Assembly (NCBI GenBank): GCA_037962975.1
Contig: CM075670.1
Coordinates: 85,811,501-85,875,500, forward strand
Direction of reading: 5' to 3'
DNA: 64,000 bases
Origin: Clitoria ternatea
Taxonomy: Eukaryota; Streptophyta; Magnoliopsida; Fabales; Fabaceae
Below, in pieces: positions 36,471-46,559 of the stretch. Position 1 is the first letter of the stretch; each line of letters opens with the position of its first letter. Both the position numbers and the translations under genes were made by a program. The notes beneath the pieces were generated by a model that was not told the DNA's origin, did not search any database, and saw nothing but the letters and a program-made list of their open reading frames with translations.

Positions 36471-36626
36471 ACGCCTGAAATCGTGGACTGGATCATGGAA
36501 ACATTGTTGATTAAATTATGGAAAGTTTTAAGGCACTACAAATTTTCAGGGATAACATGACGTATTTTATAAAACCACTATACCGAAGGATATTATTTTA
36601 ATGAGAAGGAAGCGTCCTCCTAAGGC

Positions 36627-36634
36627 TATAAATA
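36627..36634 (+). promoter_or_regulatory. Putative TATA box of the Sirevirus-like solo LTR
   Basis: TATAAATA lies about 200 bp past the palindrome array, in the position equivalent to CTATAAATG at 1179. Confidence 0.55.
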
Positions 36635-38519
36635 GAAGAGAAGCAGAAGTATTTCAGCATAATAAGCAACACATTCCTTGCCTTCTCCTCTGTTCTCTCT
36701 TATTTCTTTGGCTATTAACTCTCTGTTCTATTTTCTTTGTAACTATTTTTTTAGAATTAGATTGCGAGAAAAATTATTTTGTGCCAAAATTTGTATATCC
36801 ACTCTATTGGAGAGTTACCCTTATAATCTTAAACACCAAAATTCCTAAAACTTGGGTTGGGTTTCAACCTTGTAAATTGTGAGATTAAGAGATTGGGTGA
36901 TGTGCCTTTGTACTTATAAGAATTGAGTTCTTGAGTGTGGGACACTAGGAAGCTGCAATTGCTCAAAGTTTGTATCTCTAATCTCCAATAGTGGAAATTC
37001 TTCAAGTGAGTTACTTGAAGGCGAGACGTGCACCAGTGTGGTGGAACTCGTATATATCGGTTTACAAATCTCTCCTCCCTAAACTCTTTTAAATTTGTGC
37101 ATTTAAATTGCTTGCTTAATTTGTTGTTTTATAACTCCGTTGTTAAATTTATTTGAAACAAATTACTTTATTCCTTAAGTGAATTTACTTGGCATAAATT
37201 AAGTGTTTGTTGACTTGCTTTATGTATAAGTTGTTATTACTTGTGATTTAATTTACCATCTTTATTAAGAATATTTGTTAAAGAATCAATTTCAAAAGCA
37301 TTCCAAAGAAAATTTTTAATACTCAATTCACCCCCCTTTTGAGTAATTGAGGCCACTTGGTTAACAGAGGTGAGTGGGGAAAGTGTCAGGCTTGTTTCAT
37401 GCACTTGCTAAGTGTACATTGCAGCTGGTATTGAGGTGGTGAAGATTTTTACATGGCTGGGACAAGTGGCCAAGTGATGGAGCAATTTAATTGGTCCATG
37501 GTGCATGCAAGCTTAGGTGTCAAGTATAGAGCAGCATCTTGCTCGTGGGTTTAAGTGGGCTTACAGACCGATTTTGCAAATGGGATTAATATGAAAGTCT
37601 TATAACTTTTTGTTCTATTTATATTGATATAAAGAACAAAAAAATCCATCAAGAATTGAGTGAGATATGGCCCAAATACTAAAAGGGTGCAGGGTTGTGA
37701 CAGGATTTTTGTCCTTCGCATAGATTAATTTTCTGGGCCAAATGGGTTGCGATTTGGGCTTTGCGTTCTTCATCAAAGTTATGGAGAATTCTGTTAAGAA
37801 ACTTTTGGTGAAGTCCTAATTCAATATAATGGCCATATGAGAGAGTTATGTGGAAAATACTGCACCTAGTGCAAACTGGTGCTAGAAAAACGTGAGTTAG
37901 TGTATTGTTTTAGTTTTTGGGATTTATGGTATGCGAAATGGTCTTTATGGTCAACATAAAAGTTGTAGGTAAATTCAATAAAGAGGTTTTGGGACAAGAA
38001 TAACTCGAATCCAATATCAGGAGAATATATTATGCCCAAAATACGTACAAATGCGCATTTTGGCTTACCCGGGTAACTTAAAATCAACGTTTTTAAGCTT
38101 GGTTGTTTAGAATTGGGTATTAGGCTCTTCACAAAAGTTGTTAGGAATAACATGAGAGACATTTTGGGATAAAAATATTTAACTCAAGTCCCTTGAATAA
38201 TTTCTGAGCCAAAACCGGGGAGTTACACAGTTTTATTAATTTAAAATAAATACTTAGATATTTATATTAAATCTCCTAATGTTTTATTTTATAAATCTTT
38301 GTTATTAGAGTGTTTATTAAACACATTTTTTTGTTATACTAATTATCTCAATTACTTACACAATTAAAACCAAAAGCTCTACCTCACACTTATAAAATCT
38401 TTTAAAACAGAACATATAAACAAGTCAGTCGTAGCCCAAACATCAGTACACATAAAATTATCACAGACTATAGACAATTGGTCTCAAGGACCTATCATAC
38501 AAAAATGAGGACTGTTACA

Positions 38520-38781
38520 CCGAGCGCGGAGTCGATCCCTCGGCAAATATGTTTGAAACTTGAAAATCGTTAAAGTACTAAAGTCCGAGCACAGAGTCGA
38601 TCCCTCAGCAAATATGTTTGAAACTTGAAAATCGTTCAAGTACTAAAGTCTGAGTGCGGAGTCGATCCCTCGGTAAATACGTTTGAAACTTGAAAATCGT
38701 TCAAGTACTAAAGACCGAGCATGGGGTCGATCTCTTGGCAAATACGTTTGAAACTTGACATGAGTTCAAGTATAAAAAATC
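38520..38781. repeat. Right part of the 65-bp tandem repeat (about four units)
   Basis: Units start at 38520, 38585, 38650 and 38715, exactly 65 bp apart, each with ccgag...gatccctcggcaaata and ...cttgaaaatcgtt. The last unit decays near 38781. The left unit of the same array is at 26416-26480. After it, the block acaactatctcagggtacat (near 38868 and 38932) is repeated at 64-65 bp as well. Confidence 0.92.
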
Positions 38782-38989
38782 CGAACATGAATCTGAGCAC
38801 GGAGAGTAAAGAAACATAAAAAGTGACATACAAAAGAGTTAAAGTATCGTAAGAAATATCCATTACTATCTCAGGGTACATTACATAGATGCAAAATACA
38901 AAGCACAAGATAAATAAATTTTCTAAGGAACAACTATCTCAGGGTACATTACATAGATGCAAAATACAAAGCACAAGATAAATAAATTT

Positions 38990-41141
38990 TCTAAGGAACA
39001 ACACCGGAAGACTCCTAATTTGGATTTTCTGAGGCCGACTCACCACGAGCAGCCCCTGTCTCAGGCACACTCTACCCCTCATCCGCACCAGTCCCTGATT
39101 GTTCATCTTTTGAGTCAGGATCGGACACTATCTGATCATCCATGACTATATTGAATGGGTCAAGACCCTCGATATTCAGCACGGTGGAAGGGTTCAGAAT
39201 TGTAATCTGCTACTGGCAAAGTTGGAAATCTTCAATGTACTTCACAGCGACGTCCTGCTCCGCCACTGCGAGGTCCATCTTCGCCTCCTCATTGAGAGTC
39301 TCCAGGTCTGCTTGAGCTGCCTGAAGGTCCTTCTCCAGCTTTTGCTTCTTGGGGGACAGAGCATTATAAGTTTCCTCGACTTCTCCCACTTTTCAATCCT
39401 AATAAGAACATCTCTCCTGGATAGCGGAAAATTTTGACTCAGCCAGAACACGCCCCGCCCTGGCAGTCTCCAAATCTTTTTGACTGCTCCAAGTCATTTT
39501 TTAGCTTGGCTACCAGTTGGTTAGCGTTCTCTGGCCGACTCATTTCCACCTCCTTCTCTTGCCACAGTAATTCACCCTCCTTCGTAAGTGACTCATTCTC
39601 CTGAGTCAGCAAAGCCAGCGCCCTCCCCTGAGCGACCAATCGTTTCTCTAGAGCCCGAGTCATCGAAGTCAGGTACAGCCCAAACATTTCCACCGCCCAA
39701 CTCATTGCAATAGGGTTGGAGGAAACATATTTTTCCTCGTCTTCCTTAAAAAGGATGGTGCAGTCCACAAATTGAGAAATGGGAAAACGGGCGTCCTAGA
39801 GAGAATGGGCAGGATTCCTGTCAGAACCCATCGACCCATTGACGAATGTCTCCCAAAGGCACTCAGAAGCCTCCGTTACAATGGACATTGACCCGGGAAT
39901 CATCTCAGCAGACACAGGGGTACTTGAAGTTGGGGGCACACTCCCAGTTCACCCAGAAGACCTCCCACGGGTCACCAGGGGAACAGTTTCTTCCTCTTCT
40001 TCCTCAGAGAGGACAATAGTTCTAGCAGCCTGAGCGATAGGAGGTGGAAGGTGAGACGGAGATCCTTCATCGGCCTGTGATTGAGTGGCCACTGGCTAAG
40101 CAGGCACCGAATAGAAGGGGATGGTGGTAATCGGAATGGCAGCAACAGGAGTGGCAGCAGGGGCAGCGGGAGTAATAGTAGATGAAGAAGATCAAGTTTC
40201 CTTCATAATTTTCTTATCGGCACCCTTGGGATCCACATCTTGATAGCGCTTCTTCAAGTTCTTCATCGACAGAGAGTGGGGAGCCATGCCGTGTGCCAAC
40301 AACAAAAAAGAACACTGAAAACTAAAAGCAATGAAAAGGGCAAACAATAGGCGAGTGACAACACTGAACTACTTACAAATCCAGGCAGCCAAGGCCTCAA
40401 GCTGGGGAGCCAAGGCAATCAGAGCCTGAAACTGAAGAAGACAGCCACATCCTCACTAAAGAACTTTACATCTGACCGCTCAGATACGGTCAAATCGTCC
40501 CATGACAGCCGGTATGGAATTGGGTTTTGGGTCTAATATAAAGGGAAGAGGGGGTGAGAATCGGCACCATGAATAAAATCACCCCTAAGCATGTCCAGGC
40601 CCACGCGGACCATAAAAAACCCAGCCTTAAAGTTCTTATAAGACTGGTCGAAAGCCCTAATTAAATTCCAATAGGCTACCCCACTCAGAGAGATCCATCC
40701 TAGGGCAACCCCCACTTTTGGCGCCTTAGCCTGGAAGAAATAGAAGAAAACAGGAATTAAAGGCTCTCAATTGAAATAATCATAAATAATTTCAAAAGAT
40801 TTGACAAACACCCACCTATTTGGATGTAGCTGGGTAGGCACGATATTGAGGGTATTCAGAACACTGATCTCAAAATCTGAAAAGGGGAAAGATAGGTGGA
40901 GATGGGAAAAGAACGTCTCATAAACAAATGTAAAGTCTACCTCACTCGGGTTAGTGCAACGGTGACAAACCCGATCAGACTCGGAGCAAATCACGCACTC
41001 CATGTTAGGGACTAACTCAGAATGGTTAAAACTATCTCCCTTCCATAGCCTTACTATAGAATCCTCATTTTGAAAAGAAGAAGGAATGGACAAAACCTTA
41101 TTCCTCACCCAACTATATGAAACCCCCGCAGCAGAAGCCAT
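38990..41141 (-). pseudogene. Antisense gene of the Tat-like element (Transposase_28-like, putative gypsy-type transposon protein)
   Basis: Lies opposite to gag. It starts MASAAGVSYSWV at 41141 on the minus strand. Up to 40768 it reads HLHLSFPFSDFEISVLNTLNIVPTQ and NRWVFVKSFEIIYDYFN, then a TGA where Trp is expected. It continues in frame with EPLIPVFFYFFQAKAPKVG and GVALGWISLSGVAYWNLI (40769-40533), one more stop, and SWDDLTVSERSDVKFF. A GT-AG intron lies around 40230-40380. The C-terminal part (39450-39770 and 39180-39450) is a charged coiled coil, and an acidic tail reads DPDSKDEQSGTGADEG. This matches the known antisense ORF of Tat-lineage elements. Its function is unknown. At least two nonsense changes break it. 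Confidence 0.75.
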
Positions 41142-41756
41142 GACACCCAAAGCAAGGAAAGAAACAACAAAGAAAAAAATGAACACTAACTTGGTTAGTT
41201 AACGAAAACAGTGGACATGTCCTAATGGAGAAGGTAGCAAGAAATGGTAAGCAAGAGCTTAAAGAGGAAGTAGAAGGCAAGAGCTGGAGAAGAGAACAAA
41301 ATGCAAATAAAGGAAAGAGAAGAAAGGAGGGAAGCAATATTTATACTTCACAAGGGAAAGGTAACAGACGCCTGTTACCGAAGAGATCTAACGGTTGGGA
41401 ATCCACTCAACGCTTCAATGGCTAGATGGCTGCCATGAAAATGTCACGTGAAGTGCCTTATGCAATACTTTTATCATCGAAGGGCAAGGGATAAAAGTCA
41501 TACGAAGAGTCAAGAAGATCCAATAGAGGAAAACTTACCAGTCGTGAATGTTTAATAGTAGTTTTCAGGCCAAGAGACATCCCCTCTCCCAAAAATGCAC
41601 CATTAATTCCTTAGGGAAATATGAAAACGTCATAATCATTAAACCAGCACATTCTCATCGAAAATACAAATGACGGTTAGCTCTTATTTGACACATGGCA
41701 TGGATGAACCCAGCCAATGTGGCTCTTGCGTGGCAAGAACAAGACCAATCTTTCCT

Positions 41757-42086
41757 TCACTCGAAAAAGTTCACTTGAAGACCAAGCTTCCTCCACTCTG
41801 AAAAGTTCGGTTGAAGACCAAGATTTCCTCCACTCAGAAAAGTTCGCTTGAAGATCAAACTTTCCTCAACTTAGAAAAGTTCGCTTGAAGACCTTGAAGA
41901 CCAAACTTTCCTCCACTCAGAAAAGTTCACTTGAAGACCAAACTTTCCTTCACTCGGAAAAGTTCGCTTGAAGACCAAACTTTCCTTCACTCGAAAAAGT
42001 TCGCTTGAAGACCAAATTTTCCTCCACTCGGAAAAGTTTGCTTGAAGACCAAACTCTCCTTCACTTGGAAAGGTTCACGTGAAGAC
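41757..42086. repeat. 37-bp minisatellite near the 3' LTR of the Tat-like element
   Basis: About eight or nine diverged copies of AAAAGTTCGCTTGAAGACCA plus aactttcctccactcgg, with one short internal expansion near 41890. It lies between the antisense gene promoter region and the PPT. Confidence 0.9.
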
Positions 42087-42280
42087 ATACTTTCCCTCTA
42101 AAAGGAAAGTCTCCCCAAAAATGAGACCCTCCTTTCATTCAGGAACATTCACTTGGATCCAAGATCTTTGGATCCTTAAAGTAAACAATGGCCTTACATT
42201 CAGCAACAAGGATTATGTTCAATGAGGAAGCCTTGACTCGGATTTATCCATTTCACTCGGCTCTACAGCCAAGGCTCATG

Positions 42281-42293
42281 GCTAGGGGGCTCC
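42281..42293 (+). other. Polypurine tract of the Tat-like element
   Basis: GCTAGGGGGCTCC abuts the 3' LTR start TGTTCCCCC. It is purine-rich but impure. Confidence 0.6.
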
Positions 42294-42524
42294 TGTTCCC
42301 CCATGAGATCGGGGGGTGGTCTCCACCACCTCTAGATATGCCTCCACGTCATTGGGAGGTTAACTAGCGTAGGATATAGCCTAATGGACGAAGCCCACTT
42401 TGTAACCTATGTATAAAGATATCTGTTATACGTATGAGAGGACCAAGTGACACATATTGAGAAATAAAGTACCTGATCCTTAGGGAATTCTCTAGGGTTT
42501 TATGCTCATTACTCTATGTGAATA
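42294..42524 (+). repeat. 3' LTR of the Tat-like element (231 bp)
   Basis: Aligns with 18005-18236. Its end is ...TATGTGAATA, with the final CA changed to TA, followed by the target duplication GTATT at 42525-42529. Confidence 0.92.
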
Positions 42525-42529
42525 GTATT

Positions 42530-43138
42530 TAAGTAAGTTTGAAAATTTCCCCTTTTTTCTATATAACATATAATTAATTAATTAATATTATATAGGCTAA
42601 ATACCTATTTCGATTCTCAATCAACTGAGTTCTCATGTATCATTAGGGATCTTAACTCATGATCTAATATATAAAAAAGTATCTCATCAACCACTAAACC
42701 ATAACTTCGTTTATGTATATAAGCAACGACCATTATATATACAAAATAATAATTCATATTTTTATTAGTTTATATACAACATGAATTAGACATGTTGGGT
42801 AAGGTGCAAAATTTGCATTGAACAACATTTGTATCACTTTCCTTAACAATAGATTAGTACCTCCACCCAATGTGATTTATGTTACTCCATAGTAGTGGTA
42901 GTGGCAGGAGGTTCTTTGGTTCCCATTTAGTAAGACTTTTACAAGATTGAAGGAACAAAAAGGGAAGGAAACATTATAGTCAAAGAAGACATTGAAAAAA
43001 ATTAAGAGAAAAATAAACCACATTGAACTAACATGAAAGAGCACTAACAACACTGAATTTAACACGATATTTATAATCAGAGTAAACATAAAAAATTATG
43101 AGTAAGTCATGATTGATGAATTAATAACATTGAACTTA
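42530..43138. other. Spacer between the Tat-like element and CACTA-2, nothing recognised
   Basis: A+T-rich, with stop codons in all frames and no long frame. It could contain the lost 5' part of the hAT gene whose fragment follows CACTA-2, but I cannot show homology. Confidence 0.4.
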
Positions 43139-43179
43139 ACACACTACTAAAAAACCCCCTGACAGCTACTACAAATCAG

Positions 43180-43835
43180 CTACCGATGATGGTCGTCGCT
43201 ATTTAACAATCGCATTGGCGACCGCATCCATGAAAGGGACCTTGGAAAGAGAATTGGCTACCACCTCAGCGACTGACCGAATACCGTCTATATTTGGTAA
43301 CTTTCTGTCGCCAACGCCGTCACTAAAAAGACACCATCGCTAAGGCAATTGTTATTTCCCCTCCAATTTTTTGTTTCCCTCCTATTTTTTTATTGGCGCC
43401 ACACTTAGCGACGACCTTCTGTGGTCGCTAATCGTAGTAAATGTAGCGATGACATGGGTTCTGTAGCTACTGTTAGTGTCCCCTCTAATTGTTTTGGCTT
43501 CCCTCCAACTGCATATTAGCGACAGGGTGTTCGGCAGCCGTTAACTTCATAAAAGATAGCGACGGACGTGAATTCCGTAACTACTTTTAAGTCAATTTTT
43601 TACCTTTCCTCCAATTCCAACTTTAAAAGTCAGCGATGGGGCTGTTGGCGATTGCTAAAACCAGGTTATTCAACGATGATGTCAGCAATCATCAGTAATT
43701 ACTGACCGCCTTAGCGACGGGTTAAGAACCCTTAACCACATATAACTACAGCGACAAGCGTAGTGGTCACTCGTGTCGTCACTAATATTCAGCCACGTAG
43801 GTAGCAATGGATGGCTTCCGTCACTAAATCTTTTA
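43180..43835. repeat. Left subterminal array of CACTA-2
   Basis: Degraded TAGCGACGG and GTCGCTA motifs, for example at 43406, 43444, 43517 and 43557, spaced about 38-41 bp. Many copies have lost the CpG (tagcgatg, gcaacg), as expected for old methylated CpG sites. Confidence 0.8.
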
Positions 43836-43994
43836 GTGTACTCGAGCCCTCCTCCTCCCAATCATTTGCCCTAACTCCCAAATTGAGCCTTCTGTCTTTC
43901 TCGCCATCCCTGCATCCCTGTCTCCCTCCAACCCTCTCTTTCTCACACCATTCATGTCTCTCTCACCGTCTGTGCCTTTCTCTTGCCGTCTGTG

Positions 43995-43995
<1 letters not shown>

Positions 43996-44030
<35 letters not shown>
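43996..44030. repeat. (CT)n microsatellite
   Basis: Pure CT run in the C+T-rich tract that follows the left array of CACTA-2 (43850-44250). Confidence 0.95.
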
Positions 44031-44033
<3 letters not shown>

Positions 44034-44289
44034 TCATGCCTCTCTCTCGACGTCCCTGTCTCCCTCCAACCCTCTTTCTCTTCCTCCGTTCGAAGCTCCC
44101 TGTGATAGCTCCTCACTCAATTTCTCTCTCACAAACCTCCGGTCCAGCAGTTTCCCTCACTTCCTCGACTCACCCATTCATTCCTGTCCGGTCTGGAAGT
44201 ATCCCTCTGTTCGAAGCTCCCTCCGACATCTCTCCCTCTCCGGTCAAGGTGTGTTCGAATAACTCATTGCTTTTTCTTTTTATCTAGTT

Positions 44290-46555
44290 AATGTTTGCTT
44301 TGCTAGAAGTTGTAATAAGGTAACTTATGTTATAACTAGTACAGCATATGGATTTCCTGATATTTTATATTTCTGAATAGTGTGTCCTTGATTTCTTATT
44401 TTATGATTTATAGAATTTTGAAAGTAAAGTGGTTCTGGTTTTGGAATCACCAATTTTTGAGCTCTCTAGTGAAAACAACATAAGATACAAGTTTTCGGCA
44501 TAATCCGAACAAATAAATGCTTTGCAAAAAGATTCATAAAATACTATAGTTTACTAATATATGGGATAAGAGGTCATAAAAAAACCTGCATTGGTTTGCG
44601 TTTCTTTTTTCTGGTGGAGACTGAAAAGTAACCTGAGAGGAAATCTAGAGCACCCATATTTTTCAAGTTCTTTCTTTAGCAGAGAACAGAACACTTAGCA
44701 GAAAAAGAAACCGAGTTGAACAGGGGAAGGGAGGGGGAAAGGGATAGCAAAATCTTTTGTTATCAAATTACACGTTTACAAGGAAGTGGTGTCCTTAACA
44801 TAAGCATAACTTGTGGTAAAATTTAATGTATAAAATAATCCTTAGAAAATGACTTTTGTCTTTAATCATGACGGTAGCCACTTGACATGAATGGACACAA
44901 AATTATTAAAATCTAGCAGTTAATTATTTGAGAATGATATAAGGGTAAAAATAAATACTATATACTATGATGAAGCCGCGGTCTAGCTGGTTTCTTTTGC
45001 TCAAAGAAATGTTCACTATTTTCAACTTTCAACTTTCGTTTGATTGTTCTCAAGAATAGTAACCCTCTTGTGTCTGGCAGTTGTATCACTAGGATTTGAT
45101 TTCAGATTCCATGGCTTCTATTATATTCAATTTAAAACTCCTTTCTTCCTTTGCTGATTTACACTAACAATATTCAGGATACACTTAGTGTTGATATCCT
45201 ATATAAACCTTTTTAATTTGGCTTCTTATATGCATGTAATGGATGTTAGGAAGGAAATATAGCAGCCTACAGGGTTGTCCTTGCCTGTGATTATACTAAT
45301 TACCGTTAAATAGGAAGTGCTAAAGTTCTATTTGGAGTGCTTGTAGGTTTTTGGTTTTGAAATGTAACAATGTAATTTTGAAAATATAACTAGTTCATTC
45401 AAATGAAATAGTTTCAATTTCTTTTTGGAGAAAAATAGTGGGATATAGTTTGATAGGATTCTACAAATTTTGATGAAAACAGTGGGATATATTAATCAAA
45501 AGATTCAAAATTTAGAGTCTGAAATGGGGTGGTTGGATCATTCAATTTGAATTTGAAGTGTTAAAAAAATTGTAAGCACTGCATGACACAGTGATATCTT
45601 ATTTATAGATACAAAGATCTGATGTCCTCTACAAATTCCTAGACTAATAATAAAATTGAAAGGTGATATTTTAATTATTTCTTCTTTTGAGACACATAAA
45701 ATTGTATGGAACTAAAAATTAGAAGGTTGTGATAATCCTCCAAAAAAAATTACTTTTATATGTATATTCATTGGCCCACTTTAATATCAATGTCAGAGGT
45801 TATTCAATTTGTTGATCCCTCCCTCAACTCCACCCTTGTCTTTACTTGGAAACTAAAACCAAGCTTGCTTTGATAATACATAGTTAAAAAAATCCAAATT
45901 GAGAGAAGATAAATTTCAACTTCTCTTTGGCAAGTGTAACAGAGAATTAATTTTGCTCCATATTAAATTTTAATCATGTTTTGTTGCCCTGCCCTGACTG
46001 CTATGATCCATGTAAATAGTCCATCCGAGTGAATATGTTTGATTTGTACAAGATCATTATTTACACATAAGTGCTAAAGCCAGATTTAACCGCAACTGTA
46101 ACCTTGACTTATAACATTGTAATTAACTGATTAGTTAGCAACATAGTGGTTTTCTAGTACATTCTTGTGAATGAAATACCCATCCGAAACTTCAAACTTT
46201 ATAGAAGGGCCATAATTGAAAATTTATGTGAACAATAATGTTATTATCTTGGTTAAAGAGACCATACAATGCTGAAAAATAATCTTAGTAGTTCAGTTGT
46301 ATTATTGGTTAAGTAGCTATATTCATTTCATCTTAGTTACTTTTGTTGAAAGGCAAGTAGCAAGATTCGTACAGTGCTAACAAGATCAGGAGTGGACTCT
46401 TTTTAAAAAAAAATAAGAATTGAACATGGCGAAAATGAAATTAGACCCCAAAGTGTATTGGCTCTATGATTTGATACCTGTTATGTTTCTTGAAAATTTA
46501 CATCTATTGTGTTTATCTAATGGTGAAGACAGAAGAGAGTAGTTCACGATGTAGG
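44290..46555. other. CACTA-2 interior without recognisable gene
   Basis: A+T-rich, no domain recognised. The N-terminal half of a TNP2-type transposase would be expected here but cannot be read, so it was deleted or has decayed. Confidence 0.45.
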
Positions 46556-46559
46556 GATG

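Larger units (their letters stand above)
35986..37366 (+). mobile_element. Sirevirus-like solo LTR (1381 bp) inside the Tekay 5' LTR
   Basis: Starts TGTATTTTTATG and ends CTTGGTTAACA, flanked by GAGGT (35981-35985 and 37367-37371). The uninterrupted sequence ggccaagaggtgagtgg is preserved in the partner LTR near 29740, which proves the limits. It is homologous to the LTR at 402-1954, with matching starts, ends, TATA position and gagttcttgagtgtgggaca block. Its palindrome array uses GGAATCGATTCA rather than TAATCGATTA. A second LTR and internal region are absent, so it is a solo LTR. Confidence 0.95.
26482..38519 (-). mobile_element. Tekay/Del-like Ty3/gypsy chromovirus, defective, inside the Tat-like element
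   Basis: Minus-strand element with LTRs at 34646-38519 (5') and 26482-30882 (3') and an internal region of about 3.8 kb. The PBS at 34628-34644 is a decayed initiator-tRNA-Met type, and the PPT lies at 30883-30898. The internal region encodes gag zinc knuckle, protease end, RT, RNase H, integrase and a chromodomain-like tail, all broken. The order and integrase C terminus fit the Tekay clade, which has long LTRs and this PBS. No target duplication is seen: AAGTA lies on the left and CCGAG on the right. The 5' LTR has lost about 0.45 and 1.5 kb relative to the 3' LTR and gained a Sirevirus-like solo LTR. Confidence 0.88.
34646..38519 (-). repeat. 5' LTR of the Tekay-like element, interrupted by a solo LTR
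   Basis: TGGGACACCCTCGATT at the internal edge and GAGGACTGTTACA at the outer edge. Without the 1386-bp insertion it is about 2.49 kb. It lacks two blocks present in the partner LTR, with junctions near 35380 and 35720. The remaining parts align closely with 26482-30882. Confidence 0.9.
18005..42524 (+). mobile_element. Complete Tat-like Ty3/gypsy element, probably non-autonomous, with two large nested insertions
   Basis: LTRs at 18005-18236 and 42294-42524 are flanked by GTATT (18000-18004 and 42525-42529). A primer-binding site starts TTTGGCGCCCACC after the 5' LTR, and a purine tract precedes the 3' LTR. Without the nested DNA its own sequence is about 6.2 kb: gag (18313-18361, resuming at 24592), a retropepsin-like segment, a 65-bp tandem repeat, an antisense gene and a 37-bp minisatellite. 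No RT, RNase H or integrase is visible, so it probably depended on an autonomous partner. CACTA-1 interrupts gag and a Tekay-like element interrupts the tandem repeat. The PBS type and the antisense gene fit the Tat lineage (Grande, RIRE2 and relatives). Confidence 0.85.

Noticed and set aside
43811..44287. 158-codon Ser/Leu-rich frame
   Set aside because: Created by CTCTCT simple sequence; an alternative overlapping frame of similar length exists and no domain is seen.
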